DNA from: RPRI01 sp051233685
GTDB lineage: Bacteria; Desulfobacterota; Desulfobacteria; Desulfobacterales; RPRI01
Assembly: GCF_051233685.1 (NCBI RefSeq)
Contig: NZ_JBAMMY010000054.1
Coordinates: 1-34,319 of the forward strand
Direction of reading: 5' to 3'
DNA: 34,319 nt
Part shown: piece after piece, positions 1-7,223 of the stretch
Numbering within the stretch: position 1 is the first letter of the stretch
Layout of the letters: every line of letters starts with the position of its first letter
Made by a program: the position numbers and the translations under genes
The notes under the pieces: generated by a model
The model's input: the letters and a program-made list of their open reading frames with translations, nothing else
The model's database searches: none
Told to the model about the DNA's origin: nothing

Positions 1-206
1 CCATTGCGATGATTCACATCTCCTTGAGCATGCTCATACCATTGCCGCCCAAGAAATTCGGTGCGCTCCAAATCCATCAGTTTGGTCAGATATTGACCAA
101 CGCTCTCTTTGATCTCTACGCGGATCATCTCAAAAATATTCCCCGGTTTCTGCTGGATTTCCTTGAAAATGCTCACAACCTCTGGTACACTAATTTCCAC
201 TTTCAT
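1..206 (-). CDS. IS256-family (mutator-type) transposase, N-terminal part, cut by window edge
   Basis: The reverse strand reads from an ATG at 206 off the left edge of the window with no stop (68 complete codons). A good ribosome binding site (GGGAG, about 8 nt upstream) supports this start. The visible protein begins MKVEISVPEVV and contains LTKLMDLERTEFLGRQWYE followed by NHRNG. This matches the N-terminus of IS256-type DDE transposases, where an acidic LGRxxYER block precedes a conserved NxRNG. The catalytic domain lies outside the window, so completeness cannot be judged. The element's upstream terminal inverted repeat should lie between 207 and about 350, but I could not define it without the other end. 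A mobile element at the edge means the left flank may not be syntenic with relatives. Confidence 0.8.
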   Translation of the reverse strand, partial: MKVEISVPEVVSIFKEIQQKPGNIFEMIRVEIKESVGQYLTKLMDLERTEFLGRQWYEHAQGDVNHRN

Positions 207-350
207 GGGTGCTTCTCCCTTTTTTTGGTGTTTTTGCCTAAAACCCTTTTAAAGGAAAAGCGCCCTTTTTTATACCCTTTTAAAATTTACACAAAATATT
301 ATACACTACCCATTTTTTAATTTAAAACCATATGAACTTTTGTAGAAAAC

Positions 351-1070
351 ATGGCTGAATTCATAAAAGACTTAACCTTGACGGAACGCTTTAAACTTTC
401 TCTTCTTTCCCTTATTGCTTCATGGTTTATACAGCTTTGGTTTGGAACAGTTCGTGTAAAAATCATAAACAAAGATATCTATGAAGAATATTTTGTACAC
501 AATAATGATAAAGGAAATGTTATTTTAGGTACGTGGCACAGGCATATAATATTTGTTTTTTATTTTTTCAGAAAAATAAAAAATGGCATAATAATGGTAA
601 GCCGCAGCAAAGACGGCGAGCTTATTTCCATGGTAGGGAAACGATTGGGATATGCAACCGCCCGTGGTTCTTCCTCAAAAGGCGGAAGAGATGCTCTTCG
701 CGCCATTATTGCCTTTATTAAAAAGGCGGGAGGAAAACCGATATTTTGCGGCACAGCTGTTGACGGGCCTAAAGGCCCTGCCCGTATATTAAAAAAAGGC
801 TTGCTTGTTCTTGCCAAAAGTACCGGGTCGTATTTTATCCCAATGGCTTGTTCCGGTACAAAGGTCATTACTTTTCACAAAGCCTGGGATAAAACGATTA
901 TTCCTTATCCTTTCAGCACGATGTATATTGAATTTCATAAGCCTATTAAGATTGAAAAAGATATTTCAGAAGACGAAATGGAAAAACTTAGAATCAAAAC
1001 TGAAAAAATACTAAACGAAATCACTGATGATGTTGATAAAATCTCAGGTTATAAAATAAATCCCATCTGA
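351..1070 (+). CDS. DUF374 / lysophospholipid acyltransferase family protein
   Basis: A 239-residue protein of the LPLAT superfamily, DUF374 branch. Members are predicted to transfer acyl groups to membrane lipids or lipid A precursors at the inner membrane. Visible signatures are a hydrophobic N-terminal segment (about residues 16-32), TWHRH at 61-65 in the place of the HX4D region, SRSKDGELI at 84-92, ARGSSSKGGRDAL at 104-116 and VDGPKGP at 137-143, the phosphate-binding block typical of DUF374. Length is normal for the family. No strong Shine-Dalgarno is visible before the ATG. The gene ends 4 nt from the stop of the convergent YchF-like gene, so the two transcripts meet tail to tail. The fold is secure; the exact acceptor lipid cannot be told from sequence. 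Confidence 0.85.
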   Translation: MAEFIKDLTLTERFKLSLLSLIASWFIQLWFGTVRVKIINKDIYEEYFVHNNDKGNVILGTWHRHIIFVFYFFRKIKNGIIMVSRSKDGELISMVGKRLGYATARGSSSKGGRDALRAIIAFIKKAGGKPIFCGTAVDGPKGPARILKKGLLVLAKSTGSYFIPMACSGTKVITFHKAWDKTIIPYPFSTMYIEFHKPIKIEKDISEDEMEKLRIKTEKILNEITDDVDKISGYKINPI

Positions 1071-1074
1071 ATCA

Positions 1075-2109
1075 TCATACGTTAAACCTGAAGTTTATGA
1101 TATCTCCATCATTAACGCAGTAAGTTTTGCCTTCAAGTCTTACAGTTCCTTTTTTTCTTGCCTCGTTATATGTTTTGGCATCCATCAGATCATCATATGC
1201 AAGAACCTCGGCTCTGATAAATCCTTTTTTTATATCGGAATGAATTACTTCGGCAGCATCAAGAGCACTTGTTCCTTTTTTGATAGTCCAAGCCCGCACC
1301 TCATCTTCGCCTACCGTAAAAAAAGAAATAAGTCCTAAAAGTTCATATGATTTTTTTATTACCCTTTCTCTTGCAGCTTCTTTAATATCGTATTCGGAAA
1401 GAAAATCGCCTACCTCTTCAGCGCTCATATGTGAAAGCTCCTGCTCCAGCTTTCCTCTGATAATCATACATTCTTCTTTTTCCATAAGATCCTGACAATC
1501 GGGAAACTTTGCATTCTCGTCATTGTTATTAAATAACACAAGCATGGGTTTTGCCGATATGAAAGCAAATCCTTTTAATGCCTGAGCAGATGCTATTTCC
1601 GGTATTCTTCTTAAAGGTATTCCATCTTCAAGATTCTTATGGCAGACGGGAAGAAGGTCACTCTCTTCTTTATCAATTTTTTTTCCTCTTTTTTTATCGG
1701 CTTCGATTCTTTCTATTCGTTTTTCAACAGTAATATAGTCTGCAAGAATAATATCCTGGTCAAGCTGGAGAAAGTCTTTATGAGGTGTTGAGGGTTCCTG
1801 CCCGTATTCTGCAAAATTTCTTACAACATGTATAAGCGCATCACAGTCTCTGACAAACGTCCAGATATTCTGATCTTTTTTTATCTCACTTTTCTGATTG
1901 TGAACTGCCGGTAAAAAATATTCTATTTTTGCATAAATGGTTTTTTTGGGTTTATACATATCTGATAAAATACCTACTCTTATATCAGGCACATCAATTG
2001 TTCCCATGCAGTTTTCCGTTTTATGTTTTTCGCCTAAAACAATTTGAGTAAGGGCCTCAAATATTGTTGATTTTCCAGATCCTGAAAGACCGGTAATTCC
2101 AAATTTCAT
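1075..2109 (-). CDS. YchF-like GTPase/ATPase of the OBG family (DUF933 C-terminal domain), divergent
   Basis: A 344-residue protein (YchF is usually about 363). The N-terminus carries a P-loop, GLSGSGKST at 7-15, where canonical YchF has GLPNVGKST. The C-terminal about 85 residues are a clear TGS/DUF933 domain, with LISFFTVGEDEVRAW and near the end VNDGDIINFRF. Between them the canonical YchF switch motif (DIAGL-type) is not visible; the matching region reads EYFLPAVHNQ, and the NxxE-type base-recognition motif is replaced by FNNND. YchF binds ribosomes and hydrolyses ATP. This protein looks like a paralogue whose nucleotide chemistry has drifted, so I leave the symbol blank. It is monocistronic, convergent with the acyltransferase, and reads away from the E1 operon. 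Confidence 0.8.
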   Translation of the reverse strand: MKFGITGLSGSGKSTIFEALTQIVLGEKHKTENCMGTIDVPDIRVGILSDMYKPKKTIYAKIEYFLPAVHNQKSEIKKDQNIWTFVRDCDALIHVVRNFAEYGQEPSTPHKDFLQLDQDIILADYITVEKRIERIEADKKRGKKIDKEESDLLPVCHKNLEDGIPLRRIPEIASAQALKGFAFISAKPMLVLFNNNDENAKFPDCQDLMEKEECMIIRGKLEQELSHMSAEEVGDFLSEYDIKEAARERVIKKSYELLGLISFFTVGEDEVRAWTIKKGTSALDAAEVIHSDIKKGFIRAEVLAYDDLMDAKTYNEARKKGTVRLEGKTYCVNDGDIINFRFNV

Positions 2110-2469
2110 TTTTTGATATTCCTGTTGTTATTTCTGACATATGTTCAAGCAGGCCGCAAAGCAGCCAAAACCCCTGTACCATTAATGCATTATTTTCTGA
2201 GCCAGTATGATCTATTCAAAGATACTGCATATATCATATAACCTTGACAAACAAGGCAAATTTTCCTATACCCTGATATGTCGCTATAAACCGCTGGACA
2301 GATATCAGGCAATTTAGTAAAATAGCCAAAAAATACCTTATAGACAAATCCTTTATATGGCTTTGGTTTGGCAGGGAAAACCAATGCTAAATACTGATAA
2401 TTTACAGCTTTTTGCGAAGCATTACACTAAAAAATAACAATAGAATTATATGGAAAAAGGAGGTCCGTT
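2110..2469. other. Intergenic region between YchF-like gene and E1 operon
   Basis: This 360-nt stretch holds the start regions of two divergent transcription units. No convincing gene is present. A reverse-strand open frame at 2190-2384 lacks a ribosome binding site and resembles nothing. A sigma70-like promoter candidate lies at 2244-2272. Just downstream is a spaced inverted repeat, CCTGATAT at 2272-2279 and ATATCAGG at 2302-2309, which overlaps the predicted transcription start and could be an operator. Confidence 0.4.
2244..2272 (+). promoter_or_regulatory. Sigma70-like promoter candidate for the E1 operon
   Basis: A perfect TTGACA (2244-2249) is followed after exactly 17 nt by TATACC (2267-2272), a 4-of-6 match to TATAAT. 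Initiation would fall near 2279, leaving an untranslated leader of about 190 nt before the E1 alpha gene. The inverted repeat CCTGATAT/ATATCAGG begins at the -10 box. Confidence 0.4.
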
Positions 2470-3438
2470 ATGGAGCCACAGGCAAATGCGGTCCGTTTAA
2501 AGGCTATGTACGAAAAGATGGTTCTGATACGAAAATTTGAGGAGCGTATTATAGAGCTTGCAAAGGAACAGGGAAGGATTGCAGGTATGCAAATCCTTTC
2601 CAATGGTCAGGAAGCGGTCGCCGTAGGAATCATAGAGGCTTTGAGTACCGAGGATGTGATTGTCAGCAATCACCGAAGCCATGGCCATCTTCTGGCGAAA
2701 GGAGCGGATCCAAGGTATCTTATGGCTGAAATAATGGGCAAGGCAGGTGGTGTAAATAAAGGCAAGTCCGGAACCCTGCATTTGGCAGTGCCGGAAGTAA
2801 ATGCTCTTATGACATCAACTGTAGTCGGAGCCGGACCGCCTTTGGCCGCTGGAGCTGCTTTTGCTCAGCAATACAGAGATGAGCCGAATATTACTGTTGT
2901 TTTTTTCGGTGACGGAGCTGCCGCCGAGGGCAGTGTGCATGAGGCAATGAACCTGGCAGCTTTGTGGAAACTGCCTCTTCTGTTTGTATGTGAGAATAAT
3001 TGCTGGGCTGGCGCACAGAGCTATGCGCAACATTGCCCGATAGGGGATATCGCTCAACGTGGAATTGCCTATGGTATGCCCGGTGAGTATGTGGATGGCA
3101 ATGATGTTGAAAAAGTATATGCTCTATCCGTATCTATGGCTGATCATTGCCGAAATGGTAAAGGGCCTGCGCTGATTGAGGCAAAGACATACAGAATGCG
3201 CGGACATGGCGAAAATGACCATCAGCATTATGTAGAAAAAGATGAATTGGATTTCTGGGCAAAAAAGTGTCCTGTCGGAAGTTTGAGAAAAAAGATGATA
3301 CAAGATAGTATAGTCACAGAAGATGAACTTCAGACTATTGAGACAAATTGTATGGTTATGGTTGAAGAAGCTGTTGCTTTTGCAGATAAAAGCCCATTAC
3401 CACTTGCCAAAGAAGCATTAAATGACATTTGGGTTTAA
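2470..3438 (+). CDS. Thiamine-diphosphate-dependent 2-oxoacid/acetoin dehydrogenase E1, alpha subunit
   Basis: A 322-residue protein, the normal length for E1 alpha of acetoin or pyruvate dehydrogenase complexes. The thiamine diphosphate motif is visible: GDG at 147-149 (FFGDGAAAEGS) and ENN at 175-177, 26 residues later. SHGHLLAKG at 70-78 and the KGKSGTLHLAVP loop at 97-108 are typical E1 alpha active-site segments. The enzyme decarboxylates a 2-oxoacid, or cleaves acetoin, and passes the acyl group to a lipoyl-E2. A strong ribosome site (AAGGAGG) precedes the ATG by 6-7 nt. The beta-subunit gene starts 12 nt downstream, so this is an operon. No E2 or E3 gene is in the window. Acetoin versus pyruvate or branched-chain substrate cannot be decided; acoA/pdhA-type is the best label. 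Confidence 0.88.
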   Translation: MEPQANAVRLKAMYEKMVLIRKFEERIIELAKEQGRIAGMQILSNGQEAVAVGIIEALSTEDVIVSNHRSHGHLLAKGADPRYLMAEIMGKAGGVNKGKSGTLHLAVPEVNALMTSTVVGAGPPLAAGAAFAQQYRDEPNITVVFFGDGAAAEGSVHEAMNLAALWKLPLLFVCENNCWAGAQSYAQHCPIGDIAQRGIAYGMPGEYVDGNDVEKVYALSVSMADHCRNGKGPALIEAKTYRMRGHGENDHQHYVEKDELDFWAKKCPVGSLRKKMIQDSIVTEDELQTIETNCMVMVEEAVAFADKSPLPLAKEALNDIWV

Positions 3439-3450
3439 AACAGGAGGTTT

Positions 3451-4452
3451 ATGATGGCACAATTATCATTTGGACAGGCAGTAAATAATGCTCTTGATCT
3501 GGCAATGACCATGGATGAATCTGTTTTTCTTGCAGGAGAAGGAATCGGAGTTTCGATTCATTACGATCCCAACATGCCGAGCCACGGCCTTCTTGAAAAA
3601 TATGGACCAAAAAGGGTAAAAGATACCCCGGTAAGCGAGGCGGCTATAGCAGGACTGGCCGTAGGAGCTTCATGCATGGGGCTGCATCCGGTTGTTGAAA
3701 TCATGTTTTTGCCCTTTATTACGCTGGCAACGGATATGCTTGTCAATCACGCAGGCAAATTACGATATTTAAGCGGCGGGAAATCGTCTTTTCCTTTAAC
3801 AGTAAGGATTAAGGCCGGTGTGAATTTTGCTGCCGGTTGCCAGCATTCACACAATCTGGAAGCATGGCTTGCCCATAGTCCGGGGCTTAAGGTAGTTTTT
3901 CCTTCTACTGCTGAAGATGCAAAGGGTATGCTGTTAAGCGCTATATTTGATCCAAACCCTGTGATTGTGATTGAAGAAATGGGACTTTATTGGGCAAAAG
4001 GCGAGGTTCCTGAAGGTGATTATCGCGTGCCTCTTGGAAAAGCCAGAATAGCCATGTCAGGTGATGACTGCACTATTGTTTCTTATGGCGGAGCAATATT
4101 TACTGCAATCGAAGCAGCAAGTATTTTATCAAAAGAGAATATTTCTGCAGAAGTAATAGATTTAAGAAGTCTTGTTCCGCTGGACAGAGATTGTCTCTTA
4201 AACTCGGTTAAAAAAACCGGCAGGCTTGTGGTTTTGCATGATGCAACAAAATTTGGAGGTTTTGGAGCGGAGATTGCTGCAATAGTTGCCGAGGATGCTT
4301 TTGAGTTTCTGAAAGCACACATCAAAAGGGTTGCTGCTCCTGATATTCCCGTACCTTTTTCACCGCCTCAGGAAAAATTTTATAAACCAGGTGCAGGCAT
4401 GGTTGTGGATGCCGTTAGGTCTGTGATGCGTGGAAGGGCAGGGGGCTTTTGA
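3451..4452 (+). CDS. Thiamine-diphosphate-dependent 2-oxoacid/acetoin dehydrogenase E1, beta subunit
   Basis: A 333-residue E1 beta subunit, the partner of the upstream alpha subunit in an alpha2beta2 enzyme. Recognisable parts are the N-terminal FGQAVNNALDLAM helix, DTPVSEAAIAGLAVGAS with the glutamate that activates the thiazolium cofactor, VVEIMFLPFITLATDM, and the C-terminal transketolase-fold segment SLVPLDRDCLLNSVKKTGRL. A good ribosome site (CAGGAGG) lies 5 nt upstream. Two ATG codons are adjacent (3451 and 3454) and either could be used. The stop overlaps the next start (TTGA, 4 nt), so translation of the radical SAM gene is probably coupled. An E2 gene would usually come next; here it is absent. 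Confidence 0.88.
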   Translation: MMAQLSFGQAVNNALDLAMTMDESVFLAGEGIGVSIHYDPNMPSHGLLEKYGPKRVKDTPVSEAAIAGLAVGASCMGLHPVVEIMFLPFITLATDMLVNHAGKLRYLSGGKSSFPLTVRIKAGVNFAAGCQHSHNLEAWLAHSPGLKVVFPSTAEDAKGMLLSAIFDPNPVIVIEEMGLYWAKGEVPEGDYRVPLGKARIAMSGDDCTIVSYGGAIFTAIEAASILSKENISAEVIDLRSLVPLDRDCLLNSVKKTGRLVVLHDATKFGGFGAEIAAIVAEDAFEFLKAHIKRVAAPDIPVPFSPPQEKFYKPGAGMVVDAVRSVMRGRAGGF

Positions 4453-5549
4453 AAATATCAAAACTTTTTGTAGATAAGAGCGTAATAGACTTTCCTGCAA
4501 CGAGATCCATATTGTCACGTTTAAATATGCAATATGAAACTGTAAATACTTCTAACCGGGTATATGATTTTATTACGGCTTGTGAACATCCCATTCAAAT
4601 TGCCAAAGAAACTCTTTTTGTAACAAAAAATAAAGGCGCTTTCATCAGGGATTGTCCGGGAACAAGCTGCTATACATGCTGCGGTTATAAGATTTTACAT
4701 ATCGGAACTTTTTGCAGTATGGACTGTTCATATTGCATACTTCAGTCGTACTTTCATCCTCCGGTTCTGCAGTTTTTCGTTAATCATGAAGATATGATAA
4801 GAGAAACGAAACAGCTTTTTGAAAACACAAACATCTCCAGAGTTGGAACCGGAGAGTATACAGACAGCATGATATGGGAAAAACTGACAGATCTGTCCGG
4901 CATTCTGGTAACGCAGTTCTCTGAGCAGAATAGAGCGGTTCTTGAGCTTAAAACCAAAACCACCGATATTGATCTTTTGGAAGGTCTTCGCCACAACAGA
5001 AAGACTATAATTTCATGGTCATTAAATACGGAAAAAATTATCAGGGAGGAAGAACGCCGTACATCATCACTTAACGCAAGGCTTGAAGCTGCTGCAAAAT
5101 GTGAATTGTGGGGTTATCCTTTATCTTTTCATTTTGATCCTGTGATTATATATGATGGGTGTGAAAAAGAGTACAAAGAAGTTATCCGAAAAATCTTTGA
5201 TTATGTTTCATCTGATAATATTGTATGGATAAGTATAGGTACATTTCGATTTATCCCTGCTCTTAAAAATATAATAAAAGAAAGATTCTCCGTTTCAAAA
5301 ATCGCTTATGGCGAATTTATCACCGGTCTTGACGGTAAAATGAGATATTTTAAACCGCTAAGAATTGATATTTACAAAAAGATGGTTGAGTGGATAAAAG
5401 AAATTGCGCCTGATGTACTTGTCTATTTTTGTATGGAAGATGATGAGGTCTGGGAAAAAACAACAGGATTCATTCCGGAAAAATACGGGGGATTGCCTGC
5501 AATGCTGGATAAAAGTGCAGCATTGCATTGCGGACTGGAAAGCAAATAG
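4449..5549 (+). CDS. Spore photoproduct lyase family (SPL-like) radical SAM protein
   Basis: A 366-residue radical SAM protein starting with TTG, within the stop of the E1 beta gene and behind a GGGGG-rich ribosome site. The cluster motif CX3CX2C (C89, C93, C96 in CSMDCSYCILQSYF) is of spore-photoproduct-lyase type. It is preceded by a Cys-rich CPGTSCYTCCGY block at 69-80 that is standard in the non-spore branch of this family. The C-terminal YFCMEDDEVW segment also matches. Where authentic SPL carries the hydrogen-donor cysteine in an ACTSD-like context, this protein reads TGEYTDS (residues 134-140), so DNA photolyase activity is unlikely. The position as third gene in an E1 operon suggests a role tied to that enzyme, but this is inference. 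The true substrate is unknown. Confidence 0.8.
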   Translation: MKISKLFVDKSVIDFPATRSILSRLNMQYETVNTSNRVYDFITACEHPIQIAKETLFVTKNKGAFIRDCPGTSCYTCCGYKILHIGTFCSMDCSYCILQSYFHPPVLQFFVNHEDMIRETKQLFENTNISRVGTGEYTDSMIWEKLTDLSGILVTQFSEQNRAVLELKTKTTDIDLLEGLRHNRKTIISWSLNTEKIIREEERRTSSLNARLEAAAKCELWGYPLSFHFDPVIIYDGCEKEYKEVIRKIFDYVSSDNIVWISIGTFRFIPALKNIIKERFSVSKIAYGEFITGLDGKMRYFKPLRIDIYKKMVEWIKEIAPDVLVYFCMEDDEVWEKTTGFIPEKYGGLPAMLDKSAALHCGLESK

Positions 5550-5601
5550 AGGAGCCAAGGGTTCCGGAATTCAAGTGAAACACTGCTTTTATTTCTCCAA
5601 A

Positions 5602-6393
5602 TTAAATGGGAGAAGGGAAAACAAAACTTGCTATCAGCGGATAATGATCGGATGGATATCGACCCGAAAATTTACTTGTGATTACTTGTGAATTATCAAT
5701 TATTAAGTTTCCGCTATATAAAATCCAGTCAATAGCTTCACCTTTATTTTTTCCGGAAAATCTATGACAGGTTCTAATAGCTGAATTGTTAAACGCATCA
5801 AAAAATTTCGGGTATGCATCAACTTTTGAAGTAAATTCATTATAGCATCCACTATCCGGTGTTGCATTGAAATCGCCCATAAGAATGATCGGCCCTTTTT
5901 TTGAATGACGGCGCAACCTTTTTCTTATCAATTTAGCACTTTTTACCTGGACATCAGAGCTAAAATCAAAATGGGTATTTACAATAATTAAATTTTGCAG
6001 CCCATTATTGAAGATGCCCAGCGTACATTGCCGTGGCCATTTGCTTCCACGAAATCGGCTTGGCATGTTAGGTGTTGAGCTTAAATAAAAATGATTACAG
6101 TATACACATTTCCAGCTCTTATTGTAGAAGATTATATTATGTTGCCAATAAGCCGGAGCCGGCTGCCTTCGTCCGATATAATTATAATCGGGCAACAGAT
6201 CCGATAAAAAGTCTATCTGGAAATCATTAGCCTCCTGAAAGGCGTAAAAGTCATTTTCAAAAGTTGACAAAAGAGGCATGAAGGAAATTTTACGGTGTAT
6301 CCAATTGTTCGGTCCATCTTCAGCTAAACCGAATCTGAGATTCAAACTCATAACTGAAAGAAAGCGGGTGCCTGATGAGATAGTATTATTCAT
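5602..6393 (-). CDS. Endonuclease/exonuclease/phosphatase (EEP) superfamily protein
   Basis: A 263-residue protein with the EEP fold shared by exonuclease III, DNase I and phosphodiesterases. The catalytic signatures are present in order: SLNLRFG near residue 16 (metal-site Asn), FQEAND about residue 53 (metal-site Glu), VNTHFDF, MGDFNATPDS (Asp/Asn pair), IDWILYSG and YPSDHYPLIA (final Asp-His pair). No signal peptide is visible, so it is probably cytoplasmic. A ribosome site (CAGGAA) lies 7 nt before the ATG. It is convergent with the radical SAM gene and divergent from the thermonuclease-like gene across about 150 nt. Nuclease, sphingomyelinase or inositol phosphatase activity cannot be separated from sequence; related proteins are usually annotated only to superfamily. 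Confidence 0.82.
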   Translation of the reverse strand: MNNTISSGTRFLSVMSLNLRFGLAEDGPNNWIHRKISFMPLLSTFENDFYAFQEANDFQIDFLSDLLPDYNYIGRRQPAPAYWQHNIIFYNKSWKCVYCNHFYLSSTPNMPSRFRGSKWPRQCTLGIFNNGLQNLIIVNTHFDFSSDVQVKSAKLIRKRLRRHSKKGPIILMGDFNATPDSGCYNEFTSKVDAYPKFFDAFNNSAIRTCHRFSGKNKGEAIDWILYSGNLIIDNSQVITSKFSGRYPSDHYPLIASFVFPSPI

Positions 6394-6546
6394 TAAGAAA
6401 TTCCTGTTATTTATTTTAAATATATCTTTTTATATATTTGAACAGCTGTTATTATTAAAAACATAGACAAATTACAGACAAGCGTTATCAAGCCTTAAAA
6501 AATTTAATAACATTACTCACATATCCTTTCAAAGGAAAAATATATA

Positions 6547-7188
6547 ATGGCAAGAACTTTGAAAACATATTATTATGTTATTCTATCTTTTCTTTTGCTG
6601 ATTCTATGTGCCGGCAATTATGCATACGGCTATGAGTTTTATGAAGTAAAATGGGTGGATGACGGAGATACTATTGTTTTAAAAGACGGCAGAAAAATTC
6701 GCTATGCCGGCATAAATGCACCGGAAGTTGATCATAAAGAAATTAAAGCGGAACCTTACGCCTACAAATCAAAGGAATTGAATAAAGAAATGGTTTATTT
6801 AAAAAAGGTACGTTTGGAATTTGATGCTGAAAAGAACGATCGGTATGGCCGGGCGCTTGCCTATGTTTTTTTACCTGACGGCACTTTTGTAAATAATGAA
6901 ATTATTAATAAAGGTTTTGCTTATTGCCTGCCAAGCCCGCCAAATTTAAAGTATGAGCAACTTTTATTAAAATCGCAGCAAAACGCCATGAGCTTTAAAA
7001 AAGGAATATGGCAAAACTGGGAAGAAAGCAACAGCGAGTATATCGCAAATAAAAGGTCTAAAAGATTTCATTATAAAAAATGCGGGTTTGCCAATAAAAT
7101 AAGCAAAATAAATGTTAAATACTTTAGCAAAAAGTGGGATGCTTTTTGGGAAGGTTATGCTCCATGCAGGAAATGCTTTATAGAATGA
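6547..7188 (+). CDS. Exported thermonuclease (SNase) family protein with C-terminal Cys module
   Basis: A 213-residue protein with an N-terminal signal or anchor segment (hydrophobic residues about 8-28, ending near AYG). The staphylococcal nuclease domain follows at about 29-145. The key residues can be placed: DDGDT at 38-42, R52 in IRYAGINAPE, E60, and R102 in DRYGRALAY, corresponding to the metal-binding Asp and the R35/E43/R87 catalytic trio. So it is probably an active calcium-dependent nuclease at or outside the membrane. The last about 45 residues (from FHYKKCGFA to APCRKCFIE) hold a C...CxxC pattern found behind SNase domains in many proteobacteria, and may bind a metal or DNA. The AAAGGA ribosome site is 7-9 nt upstream. 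Confidence 0.85.
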   Translation: MARTLKTYYYVILSFLLLILCAGNYAYGYEFYEVKWVDDGDTIVLKDGRKIRYAGINAPEVDHKEIKAEPYAYKSKELNKEMVYLKKVRLEFDAEKNDRYGRALAYVFLPDGTFVNNEIINKGFAYCLPSPPNLKYEQLLLKSQQNAMSFKKGIWQNWEESNSEYIANKRSKRFHYKKCGFANKISKINVKYFSKKWDAFWEGYAPCRKCFIE

Positions 7189-7223
7189 ACTTTAACTTTC
7201 CATATAAAAAAAAGGAGTGAAAC

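Noticed and set aside
9..320. Forward 103-codon open frame at the left edge
   Set aside because: It is antisense to the transposase N-terminus, which has a good ribosome site and recognisable motifs; the forward product resembles nothing.
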